Shown: positions 46,521 to 57,780 of the stretch, in pieces
Layout of the letters: every line of letters starts with the position of its first letter
How positions within the stretch are numbered: the first letter of the stretch is position 1
NCBI GenBank assembly: GCA_001949185.1
Contig: BDGG01000008.1
Coordinates: 1,990,788-2,054,787, forward strand
Source of the DNA: Ramazzottius varieornatus
Taxonomy: Eukaryota > Tardigrada > Eutardigrada > Parachela > Ramazzottiidae
Direction: 5' to 3'
DNA length: 64,000 nt
Notes under the pieces: generated by a model
What the model saw: only the letters and a program-made list of their open reading frames with translations
Databases searched by the model: none
Told to the model about the DNA's origin: nothing
Position numbers and translations under genes: made by a program

Positions 46521-47669
46521 TTCAACACTGAGTGTCATTCCTTTTACCACCCGATATTAGGCGCGAACCAGATAGGCTAAAACCGATAACGTCATACACG
46601 GCTCTGACACAAATGCATAGCGTACGACCGTACGGTTGTACACACTACTGTTGTACAATACCCACGAACCCCTACTTGCGCAACACGCAACTGGAAAATT
46701 AATTTTCCGAAATCCTGATTTCGTCAGACGATCCCTCTCCCTGTTGATGTTTGTTTCTTTCCAGCTTCCAGGTAGAGTTCGTCCGTGTTGTTGTTATCGC
46801 AGTCGTCCTGCGCGCACGCAAGTGTGTGTCGTTACGAGCGTGTTGGGCTGAGTCTGGTACCGCCTCCCACAGCCGAATGTGGGTGCGCTGCGTGGGGGCG
46901 CGTGGCGGAAGGATTGGCACTACAGTGCGGTCGCTCGAAATCTGGTACCTGATTTTGCGATTTCAAAATAAAGAAATCATGCAAAATTAACGATACTGCG
47001 AGCCATACCGACACAGCCGGTCCACATGCAGGTTGATTACTTGACCACACCAGTAGAGCTACGGTGTAATTTATGTGTAATGTGATTTCGGCCTTGGCTT
47101 GTCGTGCTGTATGGCGAATGTATAGCAGACTTCAAAACAAAATCGGAGAAATAGGTACCAGATTTCGATCGACCGGACTGTGGTTGATTTGGGAGCACTA
47201 TAGTATCGTTTTCAACATTAATATCCGGCGGTTAAGCTTCTGAACAGTTGCTCCGCTCAGAACTGGTATCTGAAGATAGGGAAAACATTCCTCTACTGAT
47301 TGGGACCACACAGGTGGGAAACGGAATGGGAGAACGTCCTAAATGAATAATCCCGCAAACCACCCGAAAAACGACATAGTGAAAACTGAAAAGCCTTCCC
47401 TTGTTCTGTTTACTCTTACTATATCTGAGTACTACGCAGTACTTCCTGCTTCGATGCGTAGCCATACATTATTGCCTTCACGAAGCGGTACGCCGTTTTC
47501 CTCGTTCGCTTTCTCGTATTGCTTCCACCCGCCAGCACCTGTTTTTTTTTCTTGGAGGTTCTTTACCTATAGAAAACCCTCATGTAAAAGAGAATAAGCT
47601 GATCCGCTGACTAAAAAGGTTGATATCAAATTTTGAGCGGCATAGGAAATTTGATTATTGTAGCTGCTT

Positions 47670-48010
47670 AGCTCCACCTACTCTCTACTCTAATCACGTG
47701 TTAGGTTGAGACTTGTGACAAGCGTAACTTTTCCGGAAGCGTTTGCTAGACATCCACCATTTTTCGCAACTTGATTCACATCGAGGTATTAAATCAAAAA
47801 TGCTTGGATTTTGAGTGAGCGAACGAGTATGAGGAATTTTGAGTTCCGCATCTGAAAACTGGATCGGATCCGTTACAGAATTGCGTTTAGTGAGACTAGT
47901 CACAGTTAAAGGTAAAGAGAATTCACGAAAAAGCTTGAAGCTACAGTCAAAAACACCTTGATTATTGTGATAAAGCCACAGTGAAATTTGCAGCTTCGTA
48001 TGATCTTCCG
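47670..48010 (+). repeat. Dispersed repeat of about 340 bp, copy 2
   Basis: Diverged partner of the copy at 5450-5790, same orientation, sharing GGTTGAGACT, GCGTAACTT and AGTCACAGTTAAAGG-like landmarks in order. Confidence 0.5.
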
Positions 48011-48096
48011 AAGCTACAATTACATCCACAGTCACACTGAAAAATTTCAATGTTTGGTCGGTTATGGAAGCCGTCGTTAAGGATGTAGTTATCAGT

Positions 48097-48132
48097 CAAC
48101 TGGCAGTATCGTAGGAATGATACTGCCAGTTG
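48097..48132. repeat. Perfect 14-bp-stem hairpin
   Basis: CAACTGGCAGTATC, an 8-base loop, then its exact reverse complement. No adjacent gene. Confidence 0.65.
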
Positions 48133-49061
48133 ATTTGCTGACTAATTTATACGACAGTCACGTGGTTGTGAAGATGAAACACTGATCTTCATAAAGACGT
48201 TTAAGATATCACAATCGGGTTAGTGCGAAATTAGTTATGAGGTTTTGAAACGAAGATGGGGGTGGACGGATAAATATGAGACTCAGTGTATATAATAGTA
48301 TATATTAGTTCGACAAATAGTATATAATCGATGTCAGACCTCTAAAGACACCGTTAGAACAACAGTTAGAACTTCATTGAGATATCTTCAGAGAACATCT
48401 GAAGTTTGGAAACAGTTTTGGAAGAAATTGGCCGCAGAGAAGCTTGTTGAAAAAGCTACTCAATCTCCTTGCTCTATGGACTATCGGTCCATATGCCTTC
48501 ATCCAAAATCAATCCTTGATTAGCGTAGTGAGTCAAAGCCGTTCAGGTCTGCCTCCGTCATCGATTTTGATTGGTCGGCTCCTCCGCTAACAAATCACGT
48601 TTGATATCAACCTCCCTGATCTAATCTAGCCTGTGCCGATTACTCAAACCGTTATACCGTATAATACAAATTCAAATCTAAATTCCAAATCTAAAAACCC
48701 CGCCGGTAAGACGCTATTGATAATTCATCCGGATTAAAGTCTTCCGTGAGTTACCGACTTATCGTCCAATCAAGAAATAGATGAGTTATCCCGCGAACGA
48801 GGTCTTGCATGTTGCACTTGGCTCCGCGATGACCCGTTCACAGTGTACGTATGTGTTGGACAGGAAGTGAGAATTTCTGGAAGACAAGTTCAGCTGAGCT
48901 AATCTTCAAACTTCAGAAATCACGCCACGTCCGCAGACACGTCGAAAAGAAACGGAACCTGGACACACTATAGTCTGACCAATTTGAGCAGTTTACGAGA
49001 GGATTAGTCAGTCAAATGTTCGAATAACTGAGCTATCGTTTTCCTTGTACAAGAAGAGAAA

Positions 49062-49170
49062 CGTCTGTAGCCGGTGCCAATTATTGCGTTGTTGCGCTCG
49101 GCGCAGTTATTGTCAGGTACTACCTAGCCGCGCCATTACTGCTCGGTCCAGCGCCCTTATTGCGCCAGAA
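49062..49170. repeat. ATTRTTGCGC-module repeat, copy 1 (inverted copy at 51370-51490)
   Basis: A degenerate tandem series of ATTGTTGCGC / GCCATTACTGCTCGG modules, including TTGTCAGGTAC. The reverse complement of 51370-51490 matches it in order. Confidence 0.55.
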
Positions 49171-49289
49171 CGATTGTCACGCGGTCTCTTACAATTGCTT
49201 TATTGTTATGAGGACCGTTCGAACCACTTCCTGAGAATCAGTCTGACAACAAGTTGCCTTGAGTCTTCGAGACCATGTAGCAAGCACAG

Positions 49290-49477
49290 TACAGGAGGAG
49301 TAAGCATGTGTGACCCAGTAGTCTCAGACGGCGTGACATGTATCAAGTATTCATTACGTTAACAGANNNNNNNNNNNNNNNNNNNNNNNNNNNNNNNNNN
49401 NNNNNNNNNNNNNNNNNNNNNNNNNNNTGGATGCGCCGTCTGAGACTACTGGGTCACACATGCTTACTCCTCCTGTA
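49290..49477. mobile_element. Palindromic element around assembly gap
   Basis: Left arm 49290-49333, starting TACAGGAGGAGTAAGCATGT, is repeated exactly inverted at 49434-49477 (44 bp). A 61-N gap lies between the arms. Confidence 0.75.
49367..49427. other. Assembly gap (61 N)
   Basis: A run of N in the loop of a perfect inverted repeat. Confidence 0.99.
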
Positions 49478-49603
49478 GCTTTATTCCATGTCGACAACTT
49501 TGCGGGTCGTGATCTGCTGTGAATTACTGGTCTAGTCAAAACAGACACATTCTAGCCTGTGCCATTGTTGCGTTGATGCATTAGCGGAATAGCACAACAA
49601 TTA

Positions 49604-49718
49604 CTGTATACTCCCCCGAAATTCACGTACGTCACTCCATTCAGAGTGTAAAATTAGACGGTAACACCCCACTGATTTGAGAGTCACTGACGTACGTGAA
49701 TTTCAGGAGAGCATACAG
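49604..49718. mobile_element. MITE family C, copy 2 (TA-flanked)
   Basis: CTGTATACTCCCCCGAAATT and ACGTACGT at the left, inverted at the right, TA on both sides. 115 bp; the interior is the reverse complement of copy 1 at 39646-39761. Confidence 0.8.
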
Positions 49719-50739
49719 TATGACGGACTATAGCTAGTCCGTCATGAATTGTTGCGCCTTCACCAGTGAGCCTGCCACAGATGGTTTGGGACGGTGGCCT
49801 GCCAAGTTATGTGCAGCAACTTTTCAGCTATTGCCTATTTTGACTCGCGCAGTTTCTACCTGTTTTATCATTTGGAGTGCGTCGTTGCCACGTTACCGAT
49901 CGGTTCGAAAGCCGGGTGGAATTGCTGCGTTTTATACCTCTTGGCGGACCAACACAGATGCGTATCCCTGTGCAGGTGGCTCATTGGGTCAAATTATGTT
50001 CGAAAACTCGCCGAAACCGGGCCTTTCCATACAACAAAGATGGGCTTTTCCCACAGATATGTGCTGAGTGGCTTCGGTCTTGACGATGTCGATACATCGT
50101 GCAAAATCCACAAGCTTTGACTGCATCATCAGACTTTATCCGTCGCAATCAATCGCAGCAATACGTTCGGTGTGCTCTGTCCCTTTTACCGAGTTTCTTA
50201 CTGGCCCGTCTACGCTGGAACCACGCCTGGGCTAAGGCCGGGAATTCCGGGAATATTCCCACCCAAACGAGTTCAGAATTACAGTACCGGGAAAATCTCG
50301 CCCAAACATGAGGACCGGGAACGTCTGCCTGGGAAGATCGGGAACGCTAATTGGGGTGGAACTTACAATTAATACTAGTAATAAATATAAAAACATAAGG
50401 CGAAACATGAGTCGATCCACCGACTTCCAGGTCTCAAGAATGTCTTTCTGGTGCAGCGGTAGCGTTTGCTGGCGTGACTAACATTTTTCCGTTTTCGTAC
50501 TGATTCATGTTGGGTCGTGTGGCACTCTGCTACCTCGGTTCATAAGGGCGTACGTCTACCTTGATTGTTGATTCTAGCTACACAGTCCGAGCGTACTCGA
50601 GACACCGTACGACATTACAGATACCACGACTTGGTTTTTCCGCAAATGCCTTACGTCAGTTACGACGCTCTCACCACATTTTACCCTTCAGGTTGTGTAT
50701 ACGTTTATACGCTTCCTCTAGTGCTTTCATTGTCCTGTA

Positions 50740-50855
50740 CACGCTCGACGGGAAATTAAAAGACAGTAAAGTTGTGGGACAGGCGGAAAAACGGTAAAAT
50801 GGAACTTCAACCGTAGAAAAGTGTTGAAACGTAGAACAGTGTAAATCGGTCGGAA
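50740..50855. mobile_element. MITE family A, truncated copy
   Basis: Begins CACGCTCGACGGGAAATTAA after TA, then GACAGTAAAGTTGTGGGACA and ACCGTAGAAAAGTGT. No right end is found. Confidence 0.5.
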
Positions 50856-51369
50856 AAACAAGATTATTTCAGAATTTCACTATTTGCTGAACGTAGTCTA
50901 AGCTCTGTTTCACCAACGATAGACCCAAGACTTCCCAAACGGTGAACCTCCTGCAGAACCACTTAAGCCCACATTGGCTTTGAATGTTCAAACAGCTGGA
51001 AGGGCTATCGAATGGCCGTTCCGCAAAGCTGAGCTTACCTCTCGATCGTTCCGCTACCGGGGGAGATCAGCTGATAAGATGCCTGATCCTCGTAATCTAT
51101 GTTTCTGAACGGAATCTTACGCATTAATCAGGTCCAATCAGGTCCGAATGTAGCTATCGAATGATCCTGCGGAATTTTCAGCCTGTATTTCAATGTAGTT
51201 CTCGTGTATGGCAATTCGAAAAGACTGATTCAAAAAAGTAATTTAAATAATCAGTAGATTTTCGAATTACAGAATTACATTCCTAGGCCAAGTCAGGCCC
51301 TTAGTCCACCCCTAGCTGGAACAAGCTTTGGGAAGCATCCAAAGAGACAATATGCGCACATATCCACTG

Positions 51370-51490
51370 CGTACCGCACCGCGCAATAATGGCGCCGGAC
51401 CGAGCAGCAATGGCACCGGATCGCGCAACAATGGTGCCGAGAGGTCGTACCTGACAACAATTCCGCCCAGCGCAACAACGGCACCGGCTA
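51370..51490. repeat. ATTRTTGCGC-module repeat, copy 2 (inverted)
   Basis: Modules GCGCAATAATGGCGCCGG, GCAGCAATGGCACCGG and GCGCAACAATGGTGCC in a row; inverted copy of 49062-49170. Confidence 0.55.
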
Positions 51491-51657
51491 CAACACATGA
51501 CCTGAATTTTGCTCTGTGCAAAGCCATGCTCGTCGACTTGGGAAAAGCCCAAACCACACCTGCGTTCCCTTGAAGTTTGTCGTGAAAAGTTATTTCTGGA
51601 CCGCTGAAGATAAATCAGACACCTGGCCGACCGGAATCTTCGGGAAGTATACGCGGC

Positions 51658-51785
51658 TGGCCTAATCATTGGGATGGACAAAGTCATTGGCAGCCGGTTA
51701 AAAGCGGCAACGCTCATTAGTTTTAGCTGGCCACTGCCGGTTTCGGCCGGTTGCTCACGCTGTTGTCCATGCGAATGATTAGGCC
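51658..51785. mobile_element. MITE with TGGCCTAATCATT ends
   Basis: TGGCCTAATCATT, then ATGGACAA a few bases inside, recurs inverted at the right end. 128 bp; the target duplication is not clear. Confidence 0.6.
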
Positions 51786-52843
51786 ACCCACATGCACTTA
51801 GTACGAGGAACAAGGCCTAACTTTTCTAACTCGCCAAACTGGTTACAACTTTTCTAACTATCGAATTTCTCAAAAACCATCAGGTATTGAAATTCCAAAT
51901 TAATTCAAAAGAATCTCCAACAACCTTGCTCCATTCTGCGCCAGACAGAAGTAGGGAACATCGGAAGCTCGTGACGAGAGAAATTCCAGAGAGGAAGCCA
52001 TTCGAAGGTGGCATCCGATATTAGGGAGCACTCTTTCTGCAGAGGGCAGAACTAGCCAAGCCAGGTGAATCACATATGTGTCAGACCGAGCAGAGTCACA
52101 CATTTCTAAAAGTGTGCCCACGATTAATGATGACGCAGCACAGCCATTTTTATCCGAACTCGGAATGGCTACAACTCAGCTAGCTTCCGAACGAAAACAC
52201 ATTGCTTTGACAGATTGTCTTCGGTGGCGCATGACGTTACCGGAAGAGGCTGAGAAAGTGACGGTTGTTTGGGTGAAATGCCTCTTCACAGCCAGAATTT
52301 TCCTCCCATCTTCCCTTTCCAGAATAAGAAAACGAGCTTCTAGCTAGAAATTTTTACTAGAAGTGGTGAAAGCGGTCCACGCTGCGCGAAGATGTGTCGA
52401 TATCCATATCTGTTGGCAAACCGTGCGGAATTTCTGTGATGGACTTGCCGATCGCTGAATCAAGGCCTAAACTGAACTGTGAATGCTAACTGCCTAAAAC
52501 TTTGCTAACTTCTGCTCAGCCGCCCGCTGGTTGTAGTCTGGATTCGCAGTGGGCAGCGCTACCTTCAGAATCTGGCTTAGCATAGTAAGCTCGTTAGAAA
52601 AGTTGGGCTTCCATCATCGTTCTGTATACGAACAACCAGCTTAAGAACATCAAGTACGCTCAATCCACCGCAACTAATAGATCAACTGCTTTGGTCCGTC
52701 GTAAAGATCACGCAGAAGAAAGGCTTTGGGTTAATTAAACGCATCCACTCATTACCTCTAGTCAACCCTACCTATCTATATGTACCATTTTTAGTCCTAA
52801 CATCATCTTACAAACTCTCCAATACGGTAAATCTCCATCTGAG

Positions 52844-53464
52844 ATGTCGCAGTGGAAGTACATCCCGAAGTTCAACATGACCGTTACTGCCAAGACCACT
52901 GTCAACCTTCCAGTATGCGGCCACTTCTACTCCAGCTCGTCATCTCCGAAGACTCCGGTCTCTCTACCAACGATCAGCCATTTGAAAACAACGTTCTAGA
53001 CGACTATTACAGTAAGCTGATCCAAATAGAAAACAAAAACCGTGTCGACCAAAACGCACGTGAGTTATCATACAAAATATTAACTAATTACAGATAACAG
53101 TTAGGATCAGTCCCACAACGTGAATTAAACCTTGTGACAGGTTTCCTGGTTGCAATTGAGAACGTCGAAAACCTCAATCGCCAAATCAGAGGACGAGAAT
53201 ACCGTCAAATATCTCTGCGAGATGAATCTTTAGATGAGAGCGATGAAAGCCGAAAATCAAGCGACGACTTCTTTGTTATAGGCCATCATCTTTACCAAGG
53301 ACAAGTTCGAACATCAAGTCGTTGTCATTACCGGACTACGAATTCAAGGACCCACTAACAATCTTGAGAATATTCCTTCTAAGTTCATGTGGTTCTATAA
53401 TCATGATGCCCCGACCACTGAACTGAAAGAATGGGTCGCTGAACAACTGCCTGGACCTCAGTAA
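52844..53464 (+). CDS. Unidentified protein, partial exon model
   Basis: I do not recognise this gene. An ATG at 52844 begins MSQWKYIPKFNMTVTAKTTV; a second frame over the same stretch reads EDSGLSTNDQPFENNVLDDY up to a GTAAGC donor, so either an indel or a different exon border separates them. A clear terminal exon at 53282-53464, after acceptor TTTGTTATAG, encodes AIIFTKDKFEHQVVVITGLR ... MWFYNHDAPTTELKEWVAEQ and ends LPGPQ-stop. The middle exon(s) are unresolved. Codon-like composition, the splice signal and the clean stop argue that at least the last exon is real. Confidence 0.35.
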
Positions 53465-54023
53465 CTTTCTATACAGCAACTGACGATGTATACAGCGATC
53501 TGACGGATATCGAGACTTCTCTGGCAACCGTGGTACCGTGCTCGTGTGTAACAAACTGTACCGAAGGGGACCCGTAGTGTAAAGTAGATGTGTGCAGATG
53601 TACATAATGTCCTTCATGCTGAATACATGTACATGCGTCTTCGCCACGGCTTGCGAAGCAGGAACGCGGGTGCGCCGAGTGTACATGGGTTCGCGACATT
53701 TCGATATCGTCTCGGTTCGTAGCATCTCAAGTTGCTGCATAAAAGATGATGGTACAGCACTATACTGTTCCTTCGTGCTGCTCTGGCCGCACTGTTGAGT
53801 TTGTGAGGCACGTTTCTGTACGCGGGTAGCAGGAAGGCACTCAGTTCCCGAGATAAATATTCACAAGTGTACTGTCCGTATGTGCGTCTCTTTTCTGATT
53901 GTCGAGTGCATCAACTGAACAAATCAAAGCTGCACCGTTCTCATATCAATTTGCAAAGGTTGCTGACTACGGCATTGTTTTTCTGACAGAAACTGGCATC
54001 CTGATGCACTTTGACACCCTGAG

Positions 54024-56948
54024 TACTACCCCCGCAAGTTATTAAATGCTGCTTACGACTCGAACTGGCCACTGGATCGTATCGAATTTGTTACGCGCAA
54101 TATCCAGAACGACCTGCGCACACGTATACCCTACGCTGTTAACCGCCAAAGCTCTCTCAACACGGAAGGGTAGAGGTTTCTTCGGTTTGAACGGTCGAGC
54201 TTCTGGTTTTTTTTGCATTAAATGATTTCTTCTTATGGATGGTCAGTGTCGTAACGAGTTGGGAAGGTTCCCCGTAGACGCGTATCTGAACATTACATGT
54301 GAGTCTGCCCTCGAGATTCGAAAAGCAGTTCTGTAATTTGTAATCAACGTGTCGCAAGTGTTCTTCTCCAGGTGCGCTGTGCTACATCTACACCTTCCAT
54401 TCCACCGATCCTCTCCTGTACCCTCTAACTTACGAGTCGGAAAGACTGCTACGCTACCTTTCCCCGGATAACGTTACCGAAGACCGGATATTACCTCCTG
54501 CGGCGTCCACACTAGACTCGCCCGTCTACAGGTACGGGTTTCCGGAATGGCACTTGGAACGCGATAGCAATACCTGGAATCGGTGTTGTCAAGCGGCAGT
54601 CAAGTGCTGTTATGAGCAACTCGAGCGGAAAAATGAGGTATCCTCCGGATGTCCTATGACGTGGGATGGATGGCAATGTTGGCCCACGTCGCCTCAAGGC
54701 TCAATAACAAAGCAATCGTGCCCTAGCCACATCAATCCATCTTCCCTACCTGTGTATTCTGGTACGATTGAAGTCAAAACTGATAAGATTTTCTGATAAG
54801 ATTGTGCAATAGGACTTTATTCAGCTACAGCAAGTGGATCGCCTTCAAATGATATAACGCAGATCGTCTCAAGTGGCGTACATTGCATTCCTATTGGCTG
54901 GAAGCATGCGCCAGTTGGGAAAACGAATTCTTCTACCGCCGTCCCATTCACTAGGCTTCTTGTAAATACAATGTATATGTGTGACAGGGTTTGCAGAAAA
55001 GACCTGCTTGGACAATGGCGAATGGTTTCGGTTGGACGAGGAAGACTCACAGCTGGGCTACAACTTATCCAGGAACTCATGGACAAACTACACCAGTTGT
55101 TTCTCTGTAACGCCACTTGAAAATCGATCTCGAGTGCAAATTTTCTGCTATTCAGTCTCAATTATCTTCCTCGTTCCGGCCTTCTTAATGTTTGCTTGCT
55201 GCAAGTAAGTGGCGCTGAGTGCAGTATGAATTACCGTTGTTAAGTTGATCTAGTAGTCATTTACAGGCAGCTACGACAACATCAAAGAAACGTTATCCAC
55301 GCACATTTCTTCCTGTCGCTGTTGGTTAACGCCATCATGCTGATCATCTTTCAAAGTTTAGTCACCCAGGAACTTCTACACGATCCAGAAGCCTTTATCA
55401 ACAACAAATTCCTTTCTGTCGAATGCCGACTCATCTATGCGTTCACCATGTATCTTCGACTCTGCAACTATTGCTGGATGTTTTGTGAAGGTAAAGAAAA
55501 CACGCTGGAAGAAACCTGAGCAGAGCTGCATCACACCAAAACTTTACGTAACACAAGCATTGCCTCTTTTGATTTCAAAGGTCTGTTTCTTCTCCGTCAC
55601 CTTCGACATGTGTTCATGCAGGACCAATGGCTACTGTCATATTACGCGATGGGATGGGGTGAGTTTGTACCCTCCTTTCGCAATTTGTAAAGACGAGGCG
55701 GCATTTTTTTAAAACCATCTCAATCACAGCGTGATCACATCCCACTCTTCAATCGATTAGCGACAAGTAACAAGGGTGGAAAACAACTTCGTCATCTGAG
55801 ACGACGGCACGATCAATCTCAGTTAGTCTGAAAGTCTTCCAATTACAGGATTACCGGGAATACCGGTGGGTCTCTACATTTCACGACGGTTTCCGGAAAC
55901 GGGGTGTGTAAACATTACCTCGTGACCTACGCGATTCTATCAAGTTATCCGCAATGGCAAACGCCACATTTCATGATTTATTGTAGCTGTTGGATAGCAC
56001 CAAGTGAAGGCCTGGAGTGGATATTGAAAAGTCCTGCGCTGCTCGTCCTCTCGGTACGCTGTGTGTGCTTCCGTGTTCTTGACTGTCATCTTCGTCAGAT
56101 CGCTGAAGTCTTTCCTCTTATTAGCATAGACTCACTTTGTTTTGCTTTGTAGCTGAATTTCTGCTTCCTTGTGTACATCTTGACGTTACTGGTGCGGAAA
56201 CCCCAGCAACATTACGGCAACGTCGTACTAGCAAAACTAAAGTGCGCACCCGCGCTGTTCGCCTTCTTTCTTTTTCGTATATCTCACAGTGGCAAGAGGG
56301 CTTACGATCCGTCTTTTTCTCGTTGCAGAGCGAGTACGAGGGCTATTCTGGTCCTCTTTCCCCTTTTCGGTCTGCATTTCGGTTTTACCGGCTACAGACC
56401 GTCTGATACCTGCGGCATGCAATGGTATTTTTACCTGAACAACGCATTGGATGGATTACAGGGATTATGGGTTGCCCTCGTATTTTGCTACTTCAACAGC
56501 GAGGTGTGTCCGAAGGACCTTCAAGAGCAATAGTCCCATCCTGGCTTCCACTGGTGACTTGTCTTGTTTGCAGGTCGCTGCTCTTCTCATGTCAACCACA
56601 AGGATTCTACGTGACCGAGCAACGCTTGGACGCTCTCTCAGTCTCAACAGCGCAGGATCGGTTACATACACTGCGGGTTTTTCGCTAGGTGGCGCACGGT
56701 ACAACGCCGCTGCTCGAATGGTCAAATCTCCAAGTACGGAAACCCGGATCACGCACTCGAACAGTGTTGTTGAGAGCATCAAGATATCTCCAAGAAAGCA
56801 CACACGAGTAAAGATATGTCGGTATGAGTCTCTTATGAGAAAGCAGAAGGCTCCCAAGCGCCAGACCGGAGTGCTTTCGAGTTCGACTCCAAATAAATCG
56901 GAAGATGGTCCTCTGAATCCAACGGCCAACCGGGATTCTGCTGTCTAG
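54024..56948 (+). CDS. Class B1 (secretin-family) neuropeptide GPCR, PDF-receptor-like
   Basis: Seven-transmembrane peptide hormone receptor. Exons with fully consistent phases: 54372-54761, 54988-55204, 55267-55490, 55581-55658, 55849-55903, 55945-56053, 56153-56241, 56329-56503 and 56574-56948. A probable upstream exon from 54024 (YYPRKLLNAAYDSNWPLDRI) and the start codon are unresolved. The hormone-binding domain has the six-Cys layout (RCCQAAVKCC, CPMTWDGWQCWP, then C, C). TM2-3 have the CR...CNYCWMFCEG signature. TM4-5 have GWGLPGIPVGLY and CSCWIAPSEGLEW. TM6 is TRAILVLFPLFGLHFGFTGY; TM7 is LQGLWVALVFCYFNSEV. The 140-residue tail is basic and Ser/Thr-rich. The paired Cys in the ectodomain recalls PDF receptors, but DH31/calcitonin-type is not excluded. 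Expected to couple to Gs. Confidence 0.85.
54869..54918. repeat. Intronic hairpin element, copy 5 (GPCR intron)
   Basis: CAAGTGGCGTACATTG ... TTGGCTGGAAGCATGCGCCAG then TTGGGAAAACGA, between the GPCR exons ending 54761 and starting 54988. Confidence 0.7.
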
Positions 56949-57409
56949 AGAGGATAGAAAATTAAACTGTGATCGGGCACTTTCTTGCCTGGGGAGCTGG
57001 GACGCTCAGCGCTGGTGTTCCGTATTAAACTTTCGAGAAAACAAGGACAGAAGATTTTGTAGAGCTACCGTATCTACTGTTGCACGAACGATTTCAGTGG
57101 AGCTGATGTGAAACTACTGTAGCCGGGTCGCCAACTGGGAGTCGCAATAATGTCACAAAGGTTCGCGACCGTTTGCCCTTTCGCTACCACGACTCAAGGC
57201 TCTACTTTTGGCGGCCTCGGTAAAACAAAAGTCAGTCTGACTCAATCAGTCGCTCAGTAGATTCTCCTTTGAGATTGCTCCATACTCGACGCTGTTTGTG
57301 TCGGTTCTGACCCTTCTGTCCCCATTTTCTTCTTTCATTTCTTCTCTCAATATTAGCAGTCTACCATCTTCGGACTTATCCGAAAGCTAAATTCAAAGAC
57401 TTTGCAAAC

Positions 57410-57780
57410 ATGGACTGCCACGACAGCCTGCACAGCGAGATCTCAGTCCGTCTCTCCTTCTCCAGAATGTTCGACGCACAGAAGAAGCAGCTGGAGGCCA
57501 GCTTGAGTAGCATGCCTAACTGGTGCTGTGTTCCCGCGAAAGTTTCGCTCAGTCACGTGGCTTACCCTTAAATCACACCTGTGAAAATTTTGCTGCAAAA
57601 TAGACTGATTGTCTGATTGTCGCCCATCGCTTTTCCACTTGTTGCAATTATTTTCTGATTTCCTAACCGGAAACACATGTTTTAGCTAGTCAGGTGGAGA
57701 TTTTGAATAGCACTGATTATCTGGAGCAGTCTTTCGAGTGTAGTTTCAGTTCGGTTCAAGATATTTTCACGGAAGAATAA
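57410..57780 (+). CDS. Small unidentified protein, two-exon model
   Basis: I do not recognise it. The ATG at 57410, after a UTR-like leader, opens MDCHDSLHSEISVRLSFSRM and FDAQKKQLEASLSSMPNWCC (53 codons if unspliced, stop at 57571). A second frame at 57686-57780, after a TGTTTTAG acceptor, reads SQVEILNSTDYLEQSFECSF and ends DIFTEE-stop. A GT donor of the right phase exists in the first part. Together about 80 residues with no obvious signal peptide or domain. Confidence 0.3.

Noticed and set aside
51301-51813. 170-codon minus-strand ORF
   Set aside because: Runs through the ATTRTTGCGC module repeat and the 51658-51785 MITE; no protein family signal.
56465-56929. 154-codon minus-strand ORF
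   Set aside because: Antisense shadow of the last GPCR exon.
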